Below are positions 23,738-35,223 of a stretch of 64,000 nt of DNA, one piece after another. Positions within the stretch are counted from its first letter, which is position 1; every line of letters starts with the position of its first letter. The stretch covers positions 193,228,148 to 193,292,147 of the forward strand of contig CM045762.1 in assembly GCA_025200525.1 (NCBI GenBank). The letters are read 5' to 3'. The notes beneath the pieces were generated by a model, which was given only the letters and a program-made list of their open reading frames with translations, was not told where the DNA came from and did not search any database. The DNA comes from Camellia lanceoleosa (Eukaryota > Streptophyta > Magnoliopsida > Ericales > Theaceae). A program made the translations under genes and the position numbers.

Positions 23738-24285
23738 TACGCGACTTGGATGACGTCCCACTAACCCTAACAATTAGTTAACCTTACAAAAGCACAAACC
23801 CAGGAATAAGTAACAACATAATACAGGTATAAAAGAAACAAATTACAACATATATGATCTCATATACTTACTTTGTGGAGAGGATTCTCCCGGCCGCCTG
23901 TGCCACTACTGCTCATTGATCAAGACTGAATCTCGGCAATACTGTGATCACACTCGCTATAATGCGAGATATACGGTTGAGTATAGAAATCTACGGGTGT
24001 ATTAAGGTAATGATTTTTCTGGTTTTGCCAAAATTGTAAAAACCACAATAGCTGTTCTAAACAATCAACAGAGGGTATACATAGATAAGCTAGCTTTTAT
24101 TGAGGAAGTAATAATATTTTACAAGAGGGGTTGGAAGAAAATGATACAAAGAAAGAAGAAAGGGAAAAAAACTTAAAACTTAGATTTGCTTCAACAAGGG
24201 TGAAGCTTGCCCTTTTATAATACAAAAACGGATAAAGAAGGGGACAGGTGTAACCATGTTATTGGACCGACAGATTACCCTTATC
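23738..24285 (-). promoter_or_regulatory. Viral promoter / poly(A) region (inverted copy)
   Basis: This is the reverse complement of about 22535-23088 with scattered differences (I estimate a few percent, more around 23930-23975). The minus-strand AATAAA is at 24096-24101 and the TATA-like sequence is near 24212-24222. With the plus copy it forms an inverted repeat with arms of about 550 bp and a spacer of 649 bp. Confidence 0.85.
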
Positions 24286-24603
24286 CTTAGCTTCAACTTT
24301 TTACAGATGGTGGAGACAGCATCTCCTTTTGCTGGTGGAGGAATCTGCTTTTCCAAAAGTGGTTTTGTCCTGTTGTGCCGACGCCTTACTGCGCTGGACC
24401 CTTGCCTTTATCTTTTGAGATTTTTTCTGCAATTATTGCTGTTAGAGAATCCCAAAAATCACCGAGATGGCTCTCATCTTCTTCGGGATCTTGTGACTCT
24501 CCTGCCAACACGTGTTCGGCTGGAGCACTTTCTGATTCTGATGCAGTCTGACTCGCACCTGACCTCATTGAGGCGTCACCCTCTTCGGATGCTTACCCGA
24601 ACC
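24286..24603 (-). pseudogene. ORF2 C-terminal fragment of the pararetrovirus
   Basis: On the minus strand a short frame (24568-24386) encodes an acidic, serine-rich stretch followed by a tryptophan segment (DFWDSL) and a lysine-rich end. It lies just upstream of the inverted viral promoter, where the C-terminus of ORF2 belongs. The host T-rich repeat starts at 24604. The assignment is by position and composition, since no independent copy of this end is in the window. Confidence 0.5.
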
Positions 24604-25686
24604 TATATATTTTTTTTAGACCATCATGGATATTGACGGGTAAGGGCCAAGATTTAATTGGGTTTTTTCTCTTGTGGGCTTCCAACTTGCCACTTTTTTT
24701 TTTTTGTATTTTTACAGTAGATTTTTTTTTTTGGCCATCATGGATATTGATGCGTAAAGGCCAAGATTTAATTGGGTTTTTTCTCTTGTGGGCCTCCAAC
24801 TTGCCACCTTTTTTTTTTCAGCAGATTTTTTTTTTACGCCATCATGGATATTGATGGGTAAGGGCCAAGATTTAATTGGGCTTTTTTTCTTGTGGGCCTC
24901 CAACTTGCAAATTTTTTTTCTTTTTTTTTTTTTAGGATCAGATTTTTTTTTACAGCATATATATATATACTTTAGAAGTTTGTCTAAAATAGGATGGATT
25001 GGCATTGATAGGATTTCTAATCCTATATGAACTCTTGCTTCTTTGGAGTGTTTTAAGAGACTACCTCTTTTCTTAAGCAAGAATTTTTGCTTTATATAAC
25101 ACCTATTCATGCATACAACCCATATATATTTTTTCCTGCAGCTTTCTTCCTCCAACAGATTTTTTTTTTCTTTTTTTGTTTCCAGCAGCCTCTCTTCCCA
25201 GCAGAAGCTGTTCTTCTTACACTTTAAAGAAGGCACAAAAGAATTCCTTCAAATTCCTTTTAATCAGGTATACTTTCCTATTTATTGCTTCTCTTTTTTT
25301 TTTAACAGCATGTATTTGTTTATTTAGCAGTTTTTTTTTTTTTTTTTTTGGGCTAAACCCAAATATGAACAGAGAGAGTTTTTTTTTTTTTAATAAAAAA
25401 AAAAACCTTTTTTTTTTGTAGACCATGAATCTAAATAGGCCAAACAAAGTCTTTTTCACAAAGCCTTTTTTTTTTTTTCTTTAAACAACAAACCAACACA
25501 GGTTGCCTTTTTTATTCCCACACTAGCTTCATTTTTTTTCAAACTGTTTAGCAGGTTTTTCTTTTTAAACCCTTTTTTTGTAGACCATGAATCTAAATAG
25601 GCCAAATAAAGTTTCAAACTATTTAGCAGGTTTTTTTTAAAAAACCTTTTTTTGTAGACCATGAATCTAAATAGGCCAAACAAAGT
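24604..25686. repeat. Right copy of 1.08-kb direct repeat flanking the viral block
   Basis: Same sequence as 16389-17464 with about ten substitutions. It begins exactly at the right edge of the viral block and continues rightwards into the rest of the Tat tail, which has only one copy. Confidence 0.88.
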
Positions 25687-26520
25687 CCTTGTCACAAAGC
25701 CTTTTTTTTTTAAAACCCTTTTTTTTTTTATTACAACAGCAAACTGTTTAGCAGGGTGTTTTTTTTTAAAACCTTTTTTTGTATTAAAACTTTTTTTTGC
25801 AGACCATGAATCTAAATAGGCCAAACAAAGTCCTTGTCACAAAGCCTTTTCTTTTTTTTTTTTTTTTCTTTAAAGAACAAACCAACACAAGTTGCCTTTT
25901 TTATTCCCACACTAGCTTCATTTTTTTTTTCAAACTGTTTAGCAGGATATTTTTTTAAACCCTTTTTTTGTAGGCCATGAATCAAAATAGGCCAAACAAA
26001 ATTTCAAACTGTTTAGTAGGTTTTTTTTAAAACCTTTTTTTTTTTTTGTAGACCATGAATCTAAATAGACCAAACAAAGTCCCTGTCACAGAACCCTTTT
26101 TTTTTTTTTTTTGAAGAACAAACCAACACAGGTTGCCTTTTTTAATTCCCACACTAGCTTTATGGATACCATGCTTTTCTTCTCTTTTTTTGTTTTTTTG
26201 CTAACCATGAGCCCAAACAAAGACTTTTCTTGTTTAAAAAAAAACCTGCTATACCCTTTTTTGTAACAGCATATATTTGTTTATTTAGCAGATTTTGCTA
26301 AACCCAAATATGAAAAGACTTCTTTTTTTTTTTTTGAAAATCGAATTTTTTAAGCCTGTGACCTTTTATTTTATTTTGTATTAGTAGTAGCCCTTTGTAC
26401 AATTGGCCCAATTGAACAAAACTTTTTTTTTTAAGCCGTCTACCTTTTATTTTATTATTTTGTATTAGTAGTAGCCCCTTGTACAATTGGCCAATTTTTT
26501 TTTTTTAAAAGTCGAATCAA
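25687..26520. repeat. Further T-rich tail repeats of the Tat element
   Basis: Units containing GACCATGAATCTAAATAGGCC, AAACTGTTTAGCAGG and CAACACAGGTTGCC repeat irregularly, separated by T runs of 8-20. A pair of units around 26345-26500 carries CTTTTATTTTATT...GTATTAGTAGTAGCCC twice. No coding content is credible; the minus-strand lysine-rich frames are homopolymer artefacts. Confidence 0.75.
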
Positions 26521-26689
26521 GCTTGCCCTCTCGTGATTCGTGCAAGTGAATTTTAATTGTACGAATCACGATGACTAATTTCCTTATTTTTTGTCAACAA
26601 TTATTTCATGTCTTTTTATCTCTTTTGCAGGCAACATGCAAGGCGTCAGAGTTTGTTTGCAGGTATCATTGCCCCTTCCAGCCTAAGGG

Positions 26690-27118
26690 CAATGAGTGGC
26701 TTGAATCCTTGGCAGTGATTGTGTCCTTTCACCCCAATGGCTTGAATCCTTGGCAGTAAATGTGTCCTTCACCCCAATGGCTTGAATCCTTGGTAGTGAT
26801 TGTGTCTTTTCACCCCAATGACTTGAATCCTTGACAGTGATTGTGTCTTTTCATCCCAATGGCTTGAATCCTTGGCAGTAATTGTGTCCTTCACCCCAAT
26901 GGCTTGAAACCTTGGCAGTGATTGTGTCCTTCACCCCAACGGCTTGAATCCTTGGCAGTGATTGTGTCCGTCACTCCAACGGCTTGAATCTTTGGCAGTG
27001 AATGCGTCATTCACCCCAACGGCTTGATTCCTTGGCAGTGAATATGTCCGTCACCCCAACGGCTTGATTCCTTGGTAGTGAATGTGTCCGTCACCCCAAT
27101 GGTTGATTCCTTGGCAAG
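26690..27118. repeat. 40-41-bp tandem minisatellite, about ten copies
   Basis: A unit containing GGCTTGAATCCTTGGCAGTG then a variant of ATTGTGTCCTTTCACCCCAA repeats about ten times with drift (AATGTGTCCGTCACCCCAAC towards the right end). It lies just upstream of the antisense plant-mobile-domain gene and might be part of its leader or intron. Confidence 0.85.
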
Positions 27119-27183
27119 GGCTTTCGTCAATTTCTTTATATTATAACATTTTGCCTTCACTAACCTCTTTTTTTTTAGGCAGC

Positions 27184-30100
27184 ATGGAAAAGACACTTGA
27201 ATATCTTCGACGTGACGAGAGGGATGTATTAGATAAATCAGGTCGGAAAATAATTCGGCACAAACCTATCACTGCTTTATTGTTACCCACCGAGTTGGAC
27301 CCCTACATCCCTTTACATATGGCTTCCGAAAACTTGGTCTATACAGGAATTCGAAACTGTTGTGAGATTCTCGAGAAAGGGCACTCCAAATCAATCGGTT
27401 CATTCCCTATCTCAATCCTCCTTTCATTTTCTGAAGACCTTGACTTCTCCGAATTTAATATTCTTCTTAAGAGAATGAAACATGAAAAATTAAAGTGGGA
27501 TAATTCTTTTAATGTCCGTAGCATCTCCACCCATTTGCAATCCCCTATATGGATTTTTTGGTTGAATGATGTTCTCTTCACATTTGCCCCTATTTTGAAG
27601 AAGTGTGCGATTTATGCCGCAATCTATGTATCCCAATTTGCTTATGCTAGGAATGTCGCCTTGCTCAAAGGATTCTTAGAGCGGTGGTCACCCGACACCA
27701 ACACTGTTCACACCATTTACGGCAAACTTGGGATCTTTTTATGGGACCTTTATCGCATTAGCAGCCTCCCCATCTGTGGCGAGTTTTATGAAGAGTTCAC
27801 CTCCTCCAATGACGTTTTATATTCATCCCAGACATCCAAGGCGTGCCGTGGGCTTTTCAATATTTATGCCAGCTCTTTTCAATCCAAGAAGTTTAACCAC
27901 TGGACTTTCAAATTTATTGACGAATCCCAACTTCGATTAGTGGTTTTTGACGAAAAGACAGAATCCCTGATGATGTGTATCTTTCTGGTTTTTTGGTGAG
28001 TTGGCTTAGTAGATTTGTTTTCTCTCTCTTCAGGGGAAATTCGTCCGCCTACTTTTCATGCAGCCACCAAAATGGCCGGTGGAACCTTATTTAGCCTGGC
28101 CATCCCCATCATTGCATACTTTTATCATTCTCTTAGTAAAATGGCATCATCACCTTCACCTGGGAAGGAAAATATTCAAGGTCCTTTGCATTACCTTTTT
28201 GGATGGATTTCACTATATTTGGTTAAGACTTACTCTCATAGGGATCCTCAGTCGATTTATCCAATTCCTGATATTCATTTCATGCCATATCTTGGGTTTA
28301 TTGGAAACCAATCGGCTGCCTAGTTTTTTACTGATAAATTTTCATTTTTGGACTCTCTCCTAACCTATCGTACGGAGTGTCAATTTAGGGCTCTTACCCA
28401 TGAAGGTGAACCTTCAGGCATTCTAGTCGACTCTGAAAGGATATCACTTTTCCACCTTGGCTATCTTATATCTTTGAGGCAAGGGATTTTAACTTTAAAA
28501 TGGGATTTAATTTCATTTCTGAACCATACTTCCCTAACCGATACGGTCGTCAATTTGGGTTTGCCCAAGCGTACCCTACACCGCTTAATGTATCTTGTCG
28601 GCAGCCCTCTGAGTGGTCTAAATTTTATTACAACTGGCGCCATATGCTACGCTGCGGTACAAATGTCTCATTGGAGTTACCAGGCTCCCGATATACTTCT
28701 CACTAACCATGCCTTATGCCAATTGGTGGTTGGGAACTTCCTTTACCGTGTTCCAATATGTTACTCATACCCAGCCGAAATCTTTACGCAAGAGAAAACT
28801 TGATATGTCAATTAAAGACTAAAAGACAAAGAAGCCTTATTACTCTAGAGCTAGGTCATCATCTTCACCTATTGCTCTAGAAGCATCGTCACCTTAGAGA
28901 ATGGATAATAGTCGGCCACCTATTGCTCCTTCCCGATCTAGTTATTCGGTTTAAGATCTCCTTCATCTTTTTGAGAATGTGTAATTCTCAATTTAAAATG
29001 AGATTTAGCTTTGAGCAAGTAGATTCTGGCCCTCAATTTTCTAGTCTAGTAAAGCTTTTTCCAGAGACTATGTCTATCAGTGATTGTACAGGAACTTCCC
29101 AACCAACAATATCGACCAAAACCCCAATGGACCAATTTTGCACACACCTGTACTCTTTTCTTGAAGATAAAGATGAAAATATGATTCAAGAACTCTTTGA
29201 GGGAGATGGGTATGAATTAACTGCCTTGGGTCGTATTCGCATTAAGAGTGTTGAAATTCCTTCTCCCACCAAATCTTTTGATCGTTCTCTCAATGAGAGT
29301 AGCGAGAGTGAAGATGAGTTTTATTACTACACCCTTCTTTTAGATGGCACACTAACTAAGATGAGTAAATTGCCCCTAGCAAATGTAGGTTTTTCTTCTC
29401 TTTCTTCGAACAAGCCATCCAAGCTGTTAGAGAAAGGTATAATTCCTCTTTCTTTTTCTTTTTTTTTATATATATATATTTTTAAATACCTTTCATTTTC
29501 TTAGGCACTACGCCTCGGACTTCCCCAGCTGCCTCGCATATGCCATTGGCTACCTTTAAGGGTATTCTTATTCATTCCTTGTACCTCATTTTATTTCGTC
29601 ATGTATACATACTCAAGGAACTCTTCTCTTTAGATCATGTCACATTGCAGAATCCGTGGTCCACTTGTGGGAATCACAACTTGTCTCCTCCCACACCTAA
29701 GTCTCTTCAAGCCGTACACCAAGGTATACTTCATTCATCCATATATATATATATATTGTTTTTACCTTCTATGTTTTCATTGAGTGTCTCCTATTTTCAC
29801 AGAAATTACTTCTGACACATTGGAAGAGACAGACGAAATTACTTCTAATATCTCGGAAAATGCCCAAATTCTTGTAGACTTACTTGAAGCAAATGGGGTT
29901 AACAAATTATTTGACCAACTTGAAGCACCCCTTGCTCCATCTAGCCTTCTTTTGGGAACTTCCTCTAACGAAGCAGCCACCCATATTCAGAATGGGCTTA
30001 CTATTTCTCTCCAATCAACGACGGATGTTAATGGCATGATTGCTGTAGCAAACAACGTTTTCATGATTTTGAAGAGTTTGGGTGTAGACTTCACCTCTTT

Positions 30101-30530
30101 TTACGAGAAGGTGAAGATATTCCTTGGGTGCTTTGCTTTGAAAACCCAACTTGCAGATTCTTCAAACTTGTCTACCTCAGAATTTGAGGCCCAATACTAT
30201 GAGAAGAAGCTTCATTTCGACAAAGTTTCTGGCGAACATGAACAGTTGTCTGCTTCAATTATCAAGTCGGATGAGCACATTGCGAGTCTTAATCAAAGGA
30301 TTATTTAAGCCAAAGAGTTACTCAAACAACTTGAAGAGGAATTGTCATCCACCCAAGCGGAACATGCATCCTTTATGTGTGATTTTGCACAAGCTTCCGA
30401 GAGTGTTTCTAAATCAGAAGAAGGCGTGCAAACTGCTCTGAATGTTTTGAGCCAGCACAAGAAGAAGAATGGACAACACAGTATTGTGGAACGTGCTTTT
30501 GAAAAGATTAAGGCTTCTCTTAATGAATGA
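27184..30530 (+). pseudogene. Antisense gene in the Tat element: plant mobile domain plus coiled coil
   Basis: The first frame (27184-27999) encodes a plant mobile domain (PMD): FLERWSPDTNTVHT and the following GKLGIFLWDLYRISSLPICGE match the core of that family. The C-terminal part of the domain is on other frames (28058-28803), including RQFGFAQAYP. Splice-like sites follow: a GTATAA donor at about 29439, an acceptor TTTTCTTAG before 29505, GTATAC at about 29724 and an acceptor TTTTCACAG ending about 29802. The last part (29803-30530) is alpha-helical and coiled-coil-like, with one in-frame stop at about 30306-30308. PMD genes are known to be carried by plant Ty3/gypsy and Mutator elements. 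Orientation is opposite to the retrotransposon's own genes. Frame breaks at 28000-28350 suggest it is now a pseudogene, though additional introns could explain some of them. Confidence 0.72.
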
Positions 30531-30942
30531 ATGCACTTTTATTTTGTCATTCATTCGAACATAATGTATTTATGAAATTTTGCTCAGTGATAGATTTATT
30601 TGTTATGTGAAATTTCTCAATACAATACATTGATTTGTCTTATCTTAGCCATTCATAGTTTATACTCTTGCGGGCCAAGAGTATCCAATGTTTTATCACC
30701 TTAGATTTTTTGTGGGGTATTTTAGTAGTTTAACCACATCAAATACCGTTGGGTTTTTTTTTTTTTTTGTCGCCCTAACTTTTACCTAGGCCGCCTTTTC
30801 GGGTTTTCAACCTAGCAGGCTTTCTTAAGGGTAATATCTCTTCAAGAACCTTGCATTGGTTGGGAGAATGATTGTCACCGTCCATCGTTATCAACAAATA
30901 GGCCCCATTAGAATAAATCTTCTCAATCACATAAGGTCCTTC

Positions 30943-32067
30943 CTATTTGGGCTCAAGCTTTTCTTTGGTTCTTCGTGAGACTACTATGGGTGTTCTAACC
31001 GTGAGTACCAAGTCTCCTTTTTTAAAGAAGCGAACCCTCACTCTTTTATTAAATGCATTTGCCATCCTTTGTTGGGAGATCTCCAAGTTTTGTTGAGCAT
31101 ACAACCTTCTTTCATCTAGGGTCTCGAACTCAGCCAACCTCACTCTTGCACTTTCATCTTCTGTTAAGGACTCTTGTTTTGCCACTTGCAATGATGGTAT
31201 TTGAACCTCAAGTGGTAACACTGCTCCTCCAAAAACCAACGAATAAGGAGTTGCTTGAGTAGGAGTTCTGTGCGAAGTTCGATAAGCCCACAAAGCTTCT
31301 TGTAACTTTTCGTGCCAAGCTCTTTTGTTCTTATCCACCATCTTCTTGAGAATTTTGCACAATGTCTTGTTGAAAGCTTCTGCCAAACCATTGGCAGGTG
31401 CATGATATCTTGATGAATGGTTGTTTTTTATTTTGTACTTGGCAAATAACTTGCTCAAAACATCACTCTTGAACGGCTGTCCATTATCCATAATGATACT
31501 TTTTGGAATCCCGAACTTGTAAATGATATGGGTTGGATGAACTCAGAGACAACTGTGCTTTTTATATCCTTTAAAGCCATGGCCTCTGCCTATTTTGAGA
31601 AATAGTCAGTAGCAGCTAGGATGTATCGATATCCTGCTAAAGATGGAGGTACAAAAGGACCAATAATGTCCATACCCCATGTTGCAAATGGCCAAGAACA
31701 AGTTGTTAAATGTAAAGGCTTTGGGGGTTAGTGAAGAAAGTTCCCATGGAATTGGCAAACTTGGCATCTTCGAGCATAATCTATGTAATCTGCAATCATA
31801 GTCGCCAATAGTATCCCAACGTTTTAGCTGCATATGTAATTTAGGACCACTTTGGTGTGCCCCACATACACCTGCATGTATTTTTGCCATTACCTCTTGA
31901 ATACGCTCCTTGGCTATACACCACATGTACATTCCATTCAAAGACCTTTTGTATAACCCATCTTTCCATAAGACGAATTTGGTAGCCCTACGTCTCACTT
32001 CAATTCTTTTTACTTTATCTTTAGGTAGCCTACCAGTTGAAGGTAAGCTATGAATGGTTCTCGCCAA
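30943..32067 (-). pseudogene. Tat integrase (degenerate)
   Basis: The upstream frame (32067-31606) holds the N-terminal zinc-binding region, with HAGVCGAHQSG visible; the second pair of zinc ligands is blurred by a frameshift. The downstream frame (31491-30943) contains the second catalytic aspartate in MDNGQPF and the catalytic glutamate in NGLAEAFNK, followed by the C-terminal part (LRTRxPxxV-like). The segment between them, with the first catalytic aspartate, is broken by stops. It would insert the element's cDNA into the genome; inactive here. Confidence 0.88.
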
Positions 32068-32740
32068 TCCTCCTCACTTTCTCCTTTCGTGGTAACGACC
32101 AAGATTGGAACCAAGTCAGAAACCTCTTTTAAAGGTTGTAACACCCTTCTTTCGCCTACTGTGATAGTAATTGTTTTGCTATCTGGTAGGGTGAGCGATG
32201 CAGCCAAACTTGCTAGGAAATCCGCTCGACTATTTGTTCTTCTCTTCACGTGGAAAATATGTGTTTTCCTGAATTGTGAAATCAATTCATTAGCCTTTTC
32301 ATAATAAGGGATGAGACTTGTTTTCTTAACAATGTAATCTCCATGGAGTTGCTTTACCACCAGTTCTGAATCTCCATAAATTGAGAGTTCTTCAATAGGA
32401 ATTTGCAATGCCAATTCTAATCCAGCAATTAGAGCTTCATATTCTGCCTCATTATTGGAGCATCCTTCACTTCAGGCGAAAGAATGGATGATTATAGCAT
32501 TGTCTGGAGTCACAAACACAATTCCAATTTCAGCTTTATTGTTTCTAGGATTTTCTTGCTTCTTGCCATCTAGACTCCTTGAAGCTCCATCGAAATACAT
32601 CTCCCATCCTTTCTGGATTTCTACTTGCATAACATCTTCATCTGGTAAATCAATTACTAGAGGTGAGTCATCAGGTATAGGATGTATTGCCAAAAAATCT
32701 GCTAGAGCCTGCCCCTTTACAACTCTTTGAGGAACATATT
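32068..32740 (-). pseudogene. Tat second (archaeal-type) RNase H
   Basis: Starts with WEMYFDGASR at the end of the preceding frame (about 32610-32580) and continues in another frame (32414-32068) with GDSELVVKQ and [13 protein letters not shown]. These are the DG, DSE and D motifs of the additional RNase H that marks the Tat lineage. A stop and frameshift near 32470-32415 disable it. Confidence 0.85.
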
Positions 32741-34016
32741 CAATTGCGAATTGTTGGAGAATTATAGCCGACTTTACAATTTTCCCTGAAAGTATGGGCC
32801 GTGAAAGTATATATTTCAAGGGGTCTGCTCTTGATATCAACTTGACTTCGTGTTCCAAGACATAGTGCTTTAGTTTTTGCAAGGCGAACACCAAGGCAAG
32901 ACATGTCTTTTCGATAGGAGAATAATTGACTTCTGCCCCAACCAGAGTACGACTCAAGTAATATAAGGCATTTTCTTTCCCATGCTCATTGTGTTGTGCC
33001 AACAGTGCCCCTAGCAAACCATCCAAGGCTATTATGTACAACAAGAGTGGTTTCCCTTTTATTGGGCTCATGAGTACTGGAGGCTTCAAAAGATACTCCT
33101 TAATACTATTAAAAGAATTTTGGCATTGTTGATCCCATTCAAATGGAACACCCTTTTTCATTAATCTTGAGAATAGCAAGCATCGACTAACCAAGTTAAA
33201 AATAAATCTTCTGATATAGGCCAATCTCCCTTGTAGCCCCTTCAATTCGCTTAAATTTCATGGAGGAGGCATTTCAGCAATGACTTTAATCTTGGTAGGG
33301 TCAATTTCAATCCCTTTGTTTTGAACCACAAACCCTAGAAATTTTCCTGAGGAAACTCCAAATGCACATTTTAGTGGGTTCATCTTGAGTTTGTATCTCC
33401 TCAAACGTTCGAAGATTCTTCTCAAATCTTCCACATGGTTTTCCTTTTCCTTTGTCTTGACGACAAGATCATCAACATAGCATTCAATGATGTCATGGAG
33501 CATATCACCAAAAATTACAGTCATCGCCCTTTGATACGTGGCTCCAGCATTTTTCAGGCCAAAGGGCATTACCTTGTAGCAAAAGACTCCTCTCGGAATC
33601 CTGAATACAGTCATTTCCTTATCTTTAGGTGTCATTCGGATTTGATTGTATCCTGAGTATCCATCCATAAAAGACAAGATTTCATACCCAGTAGTTGCAT
33701 CTACAAGAAGTTTAGTGATGGGCAAGGGAAAGTCATCTTTAGGACAAGCCTCATTGAGATCACGGAAATCAATGCAAACCCTGATTTGACCATTCTTTTT
33801 CTTGATCGGCACTATGTTTGCTAGCCAAGTTGGATATTTGACTTCCCTGATGAATCTTGCATTGATAAGCTTGTCGACTTCAACTTCAATTTGGGCTATA
33901 AGCTCTGGTTGAGTTCGTCTCTGAGGCTGTTTAACTAGCCATTTCTCAGGGTGAATTGCAAGCTTATGGATTGCAATCTTTGGATTAAGACCAGGCATCT
34001 CACTGTAGTTCCACAC
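32741..34016 (-). pseudogene. Tat reverse transcriptase and RNase H
   Basis: The RT frame (34016-33258) shows VCIDFRDLNEACPKDDFPLP, FMDGYSGYNQI, MPFGLKNAGATYQR and the catalytic YVDD (about 33486-33475). Shortly after, the frame is broken; the connection domain and the regular RNase H (QLALYYLSRTLVGAE-type region; ALYYLSRTLVGAE visible) are in 33245-32740. The spacing is normal for a Tat polymerase, but the stop between 33258 and 33245 and the altered RNase H aspartate (IALDGLLGALLAQ, where the family has an S/D-rich start) indicate inactivity. Confidence 0.92.
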
Positions 34017-34158
34017 GATACTCCCGTAAGAAGGAAATATATTGCCGAGCTTCTTCTTCCTTTAATTTTGCACTAATGAAGGTTGGTTTGTTTTCTCCTT
34101 CATCACCCAGATTTACTTCACAAAGGTCATCCACGGTGGCTTGGCCTCCTGCTTCAAA

Positions 34159-35223
34159 TTATGTTGGTGTAGGTTGAGCTTCATCATGGTCAACATCTTC
34201 CAATACATCTTGAGTGATAGTCATGTTTACTAGAAATTTTTCCTCATCCCCCCGATAGCCTAACCCTTCTGTCCTAGCGGTGATAATATCGCCTGGCTGG
34301 ATAGCCTGCCTCTGCGAAGGTGTTAATGCAAAGTCAAAGGGTGTCATTGTTCCAGATATTTTTTTAGGATCTAAACCAACTTTTACCAACATCTATGTAA
34401 TTTCTGCACTGAAGGTAGGCTTCTCAAAACTCGAGATGTTTTCTTCTGGCACTTGTTTAACTTTCAGTTTTTGTTCAACATCTCCAAGTGAGTGGAATAT
34501 GATGGGTTTCGACCCTTTTCCTTTAGAAGGAACCACAATCTTATTATATTTCTCTACATAGGTGCATTTTGTCCTCCTTAATGGCAACGTGAACTCACCC
34601 TTGAGATCCAAAATTGGATTTATTAGGGCTAGAGCCTTTGCCCCTGGTTTCTTTTTAGACTTTGGCACATATCGAAAAGTTCTTTTTGTTGAAACTGGAG
34701 TAGACTCTAGAGCGTCTTTGACATTCGGATTATCTTCAGACTTCTTCACATCTTTTTCCTTTCTTTGTGAAGTCTTTGTATAGAAGCGAGCATCAGCATA
34801 ATAGGCCTCTACTTCTCCAAATGGATCATTGTCAACCACAATTGTCCCCTCTTTTTTGGGTGAAGGCAACGGGTACTTGATACATTGGTGATAAGTTGAT
34901 GGTACTGCATGATGATTATGCATCCATGGTCTCCCAAGCAAAGCATTGTAGGAGGTGTCTACATCAATGAACAAGAACTCAGTGCTTTCTTCAATATCCC
35001 CAAACTTGGTCCTCAATTCAATCTTCCCCATTGGGCGTTCATTCTGATTAAATCCTTGAATGACCAAACAACTTGGGCGAAGTTGTGAAATTCGAACCCC
35101 TAATAAGTTTAAGGCCCTCCGAGGCAGGAGGTTTACCGTAGATCCTCCATCAACTAGAATTCGAGAAATTTTCACATCATGGATAAGCCCAGTGATAAAC
35201 AAAGGCCAATTATGGTCTATCAT
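34159..35223 (-). pseudogene. Tat protease region
   Basis: The active-site segment ILVDGGSTVNLLP (about 35160-35122) is an aspartic protease motif in the DGG form usual in this lineage, and the following NALLGRPWMH matches the second conserved block. The rest is a charged linker that leads to RT; it continues in another frame at 34392-34159. Confidence 0.88.

Larger units (their letters stand above)
17465..24603. mobile_element. Rearranged endogenous caulimovirid (pararetrovirus) block
   Basis: The block is a mosaic of pieces of one viral type. (1) 17465-18485, minus: primer-binding site and movement protein. (2) 18571-23163, plus: C-terminal coat protein, protease, RT, RNase H remnant, ORF2, promoter and poly(A) region. 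(3) 23166-23737, plus: a movement-coat linker/N-terminal coat piece. (4) 23738-24603, minus: promoter region and an ORF2 C-terminal piece. The domain order, the tRNA-Met primer site and the downstream ORF2 fit the caulimovirids found in many angiosperm genomes, of the florendovirus/petuvirus type; that finer placement is inference. Every gene is broken, by stops, internal deletion, a MITE or truncation, so no infectious unit is present. It lies inside the Tat element. Confidence 0.88.

Noticed and set aside
26690..27118. Tandem 40-41-bp repeats considered as a CRISPR-like array
   Set aside because: Units are contiguous, without spacers of independent sequence, in a plant genome; it is a minisatellite.
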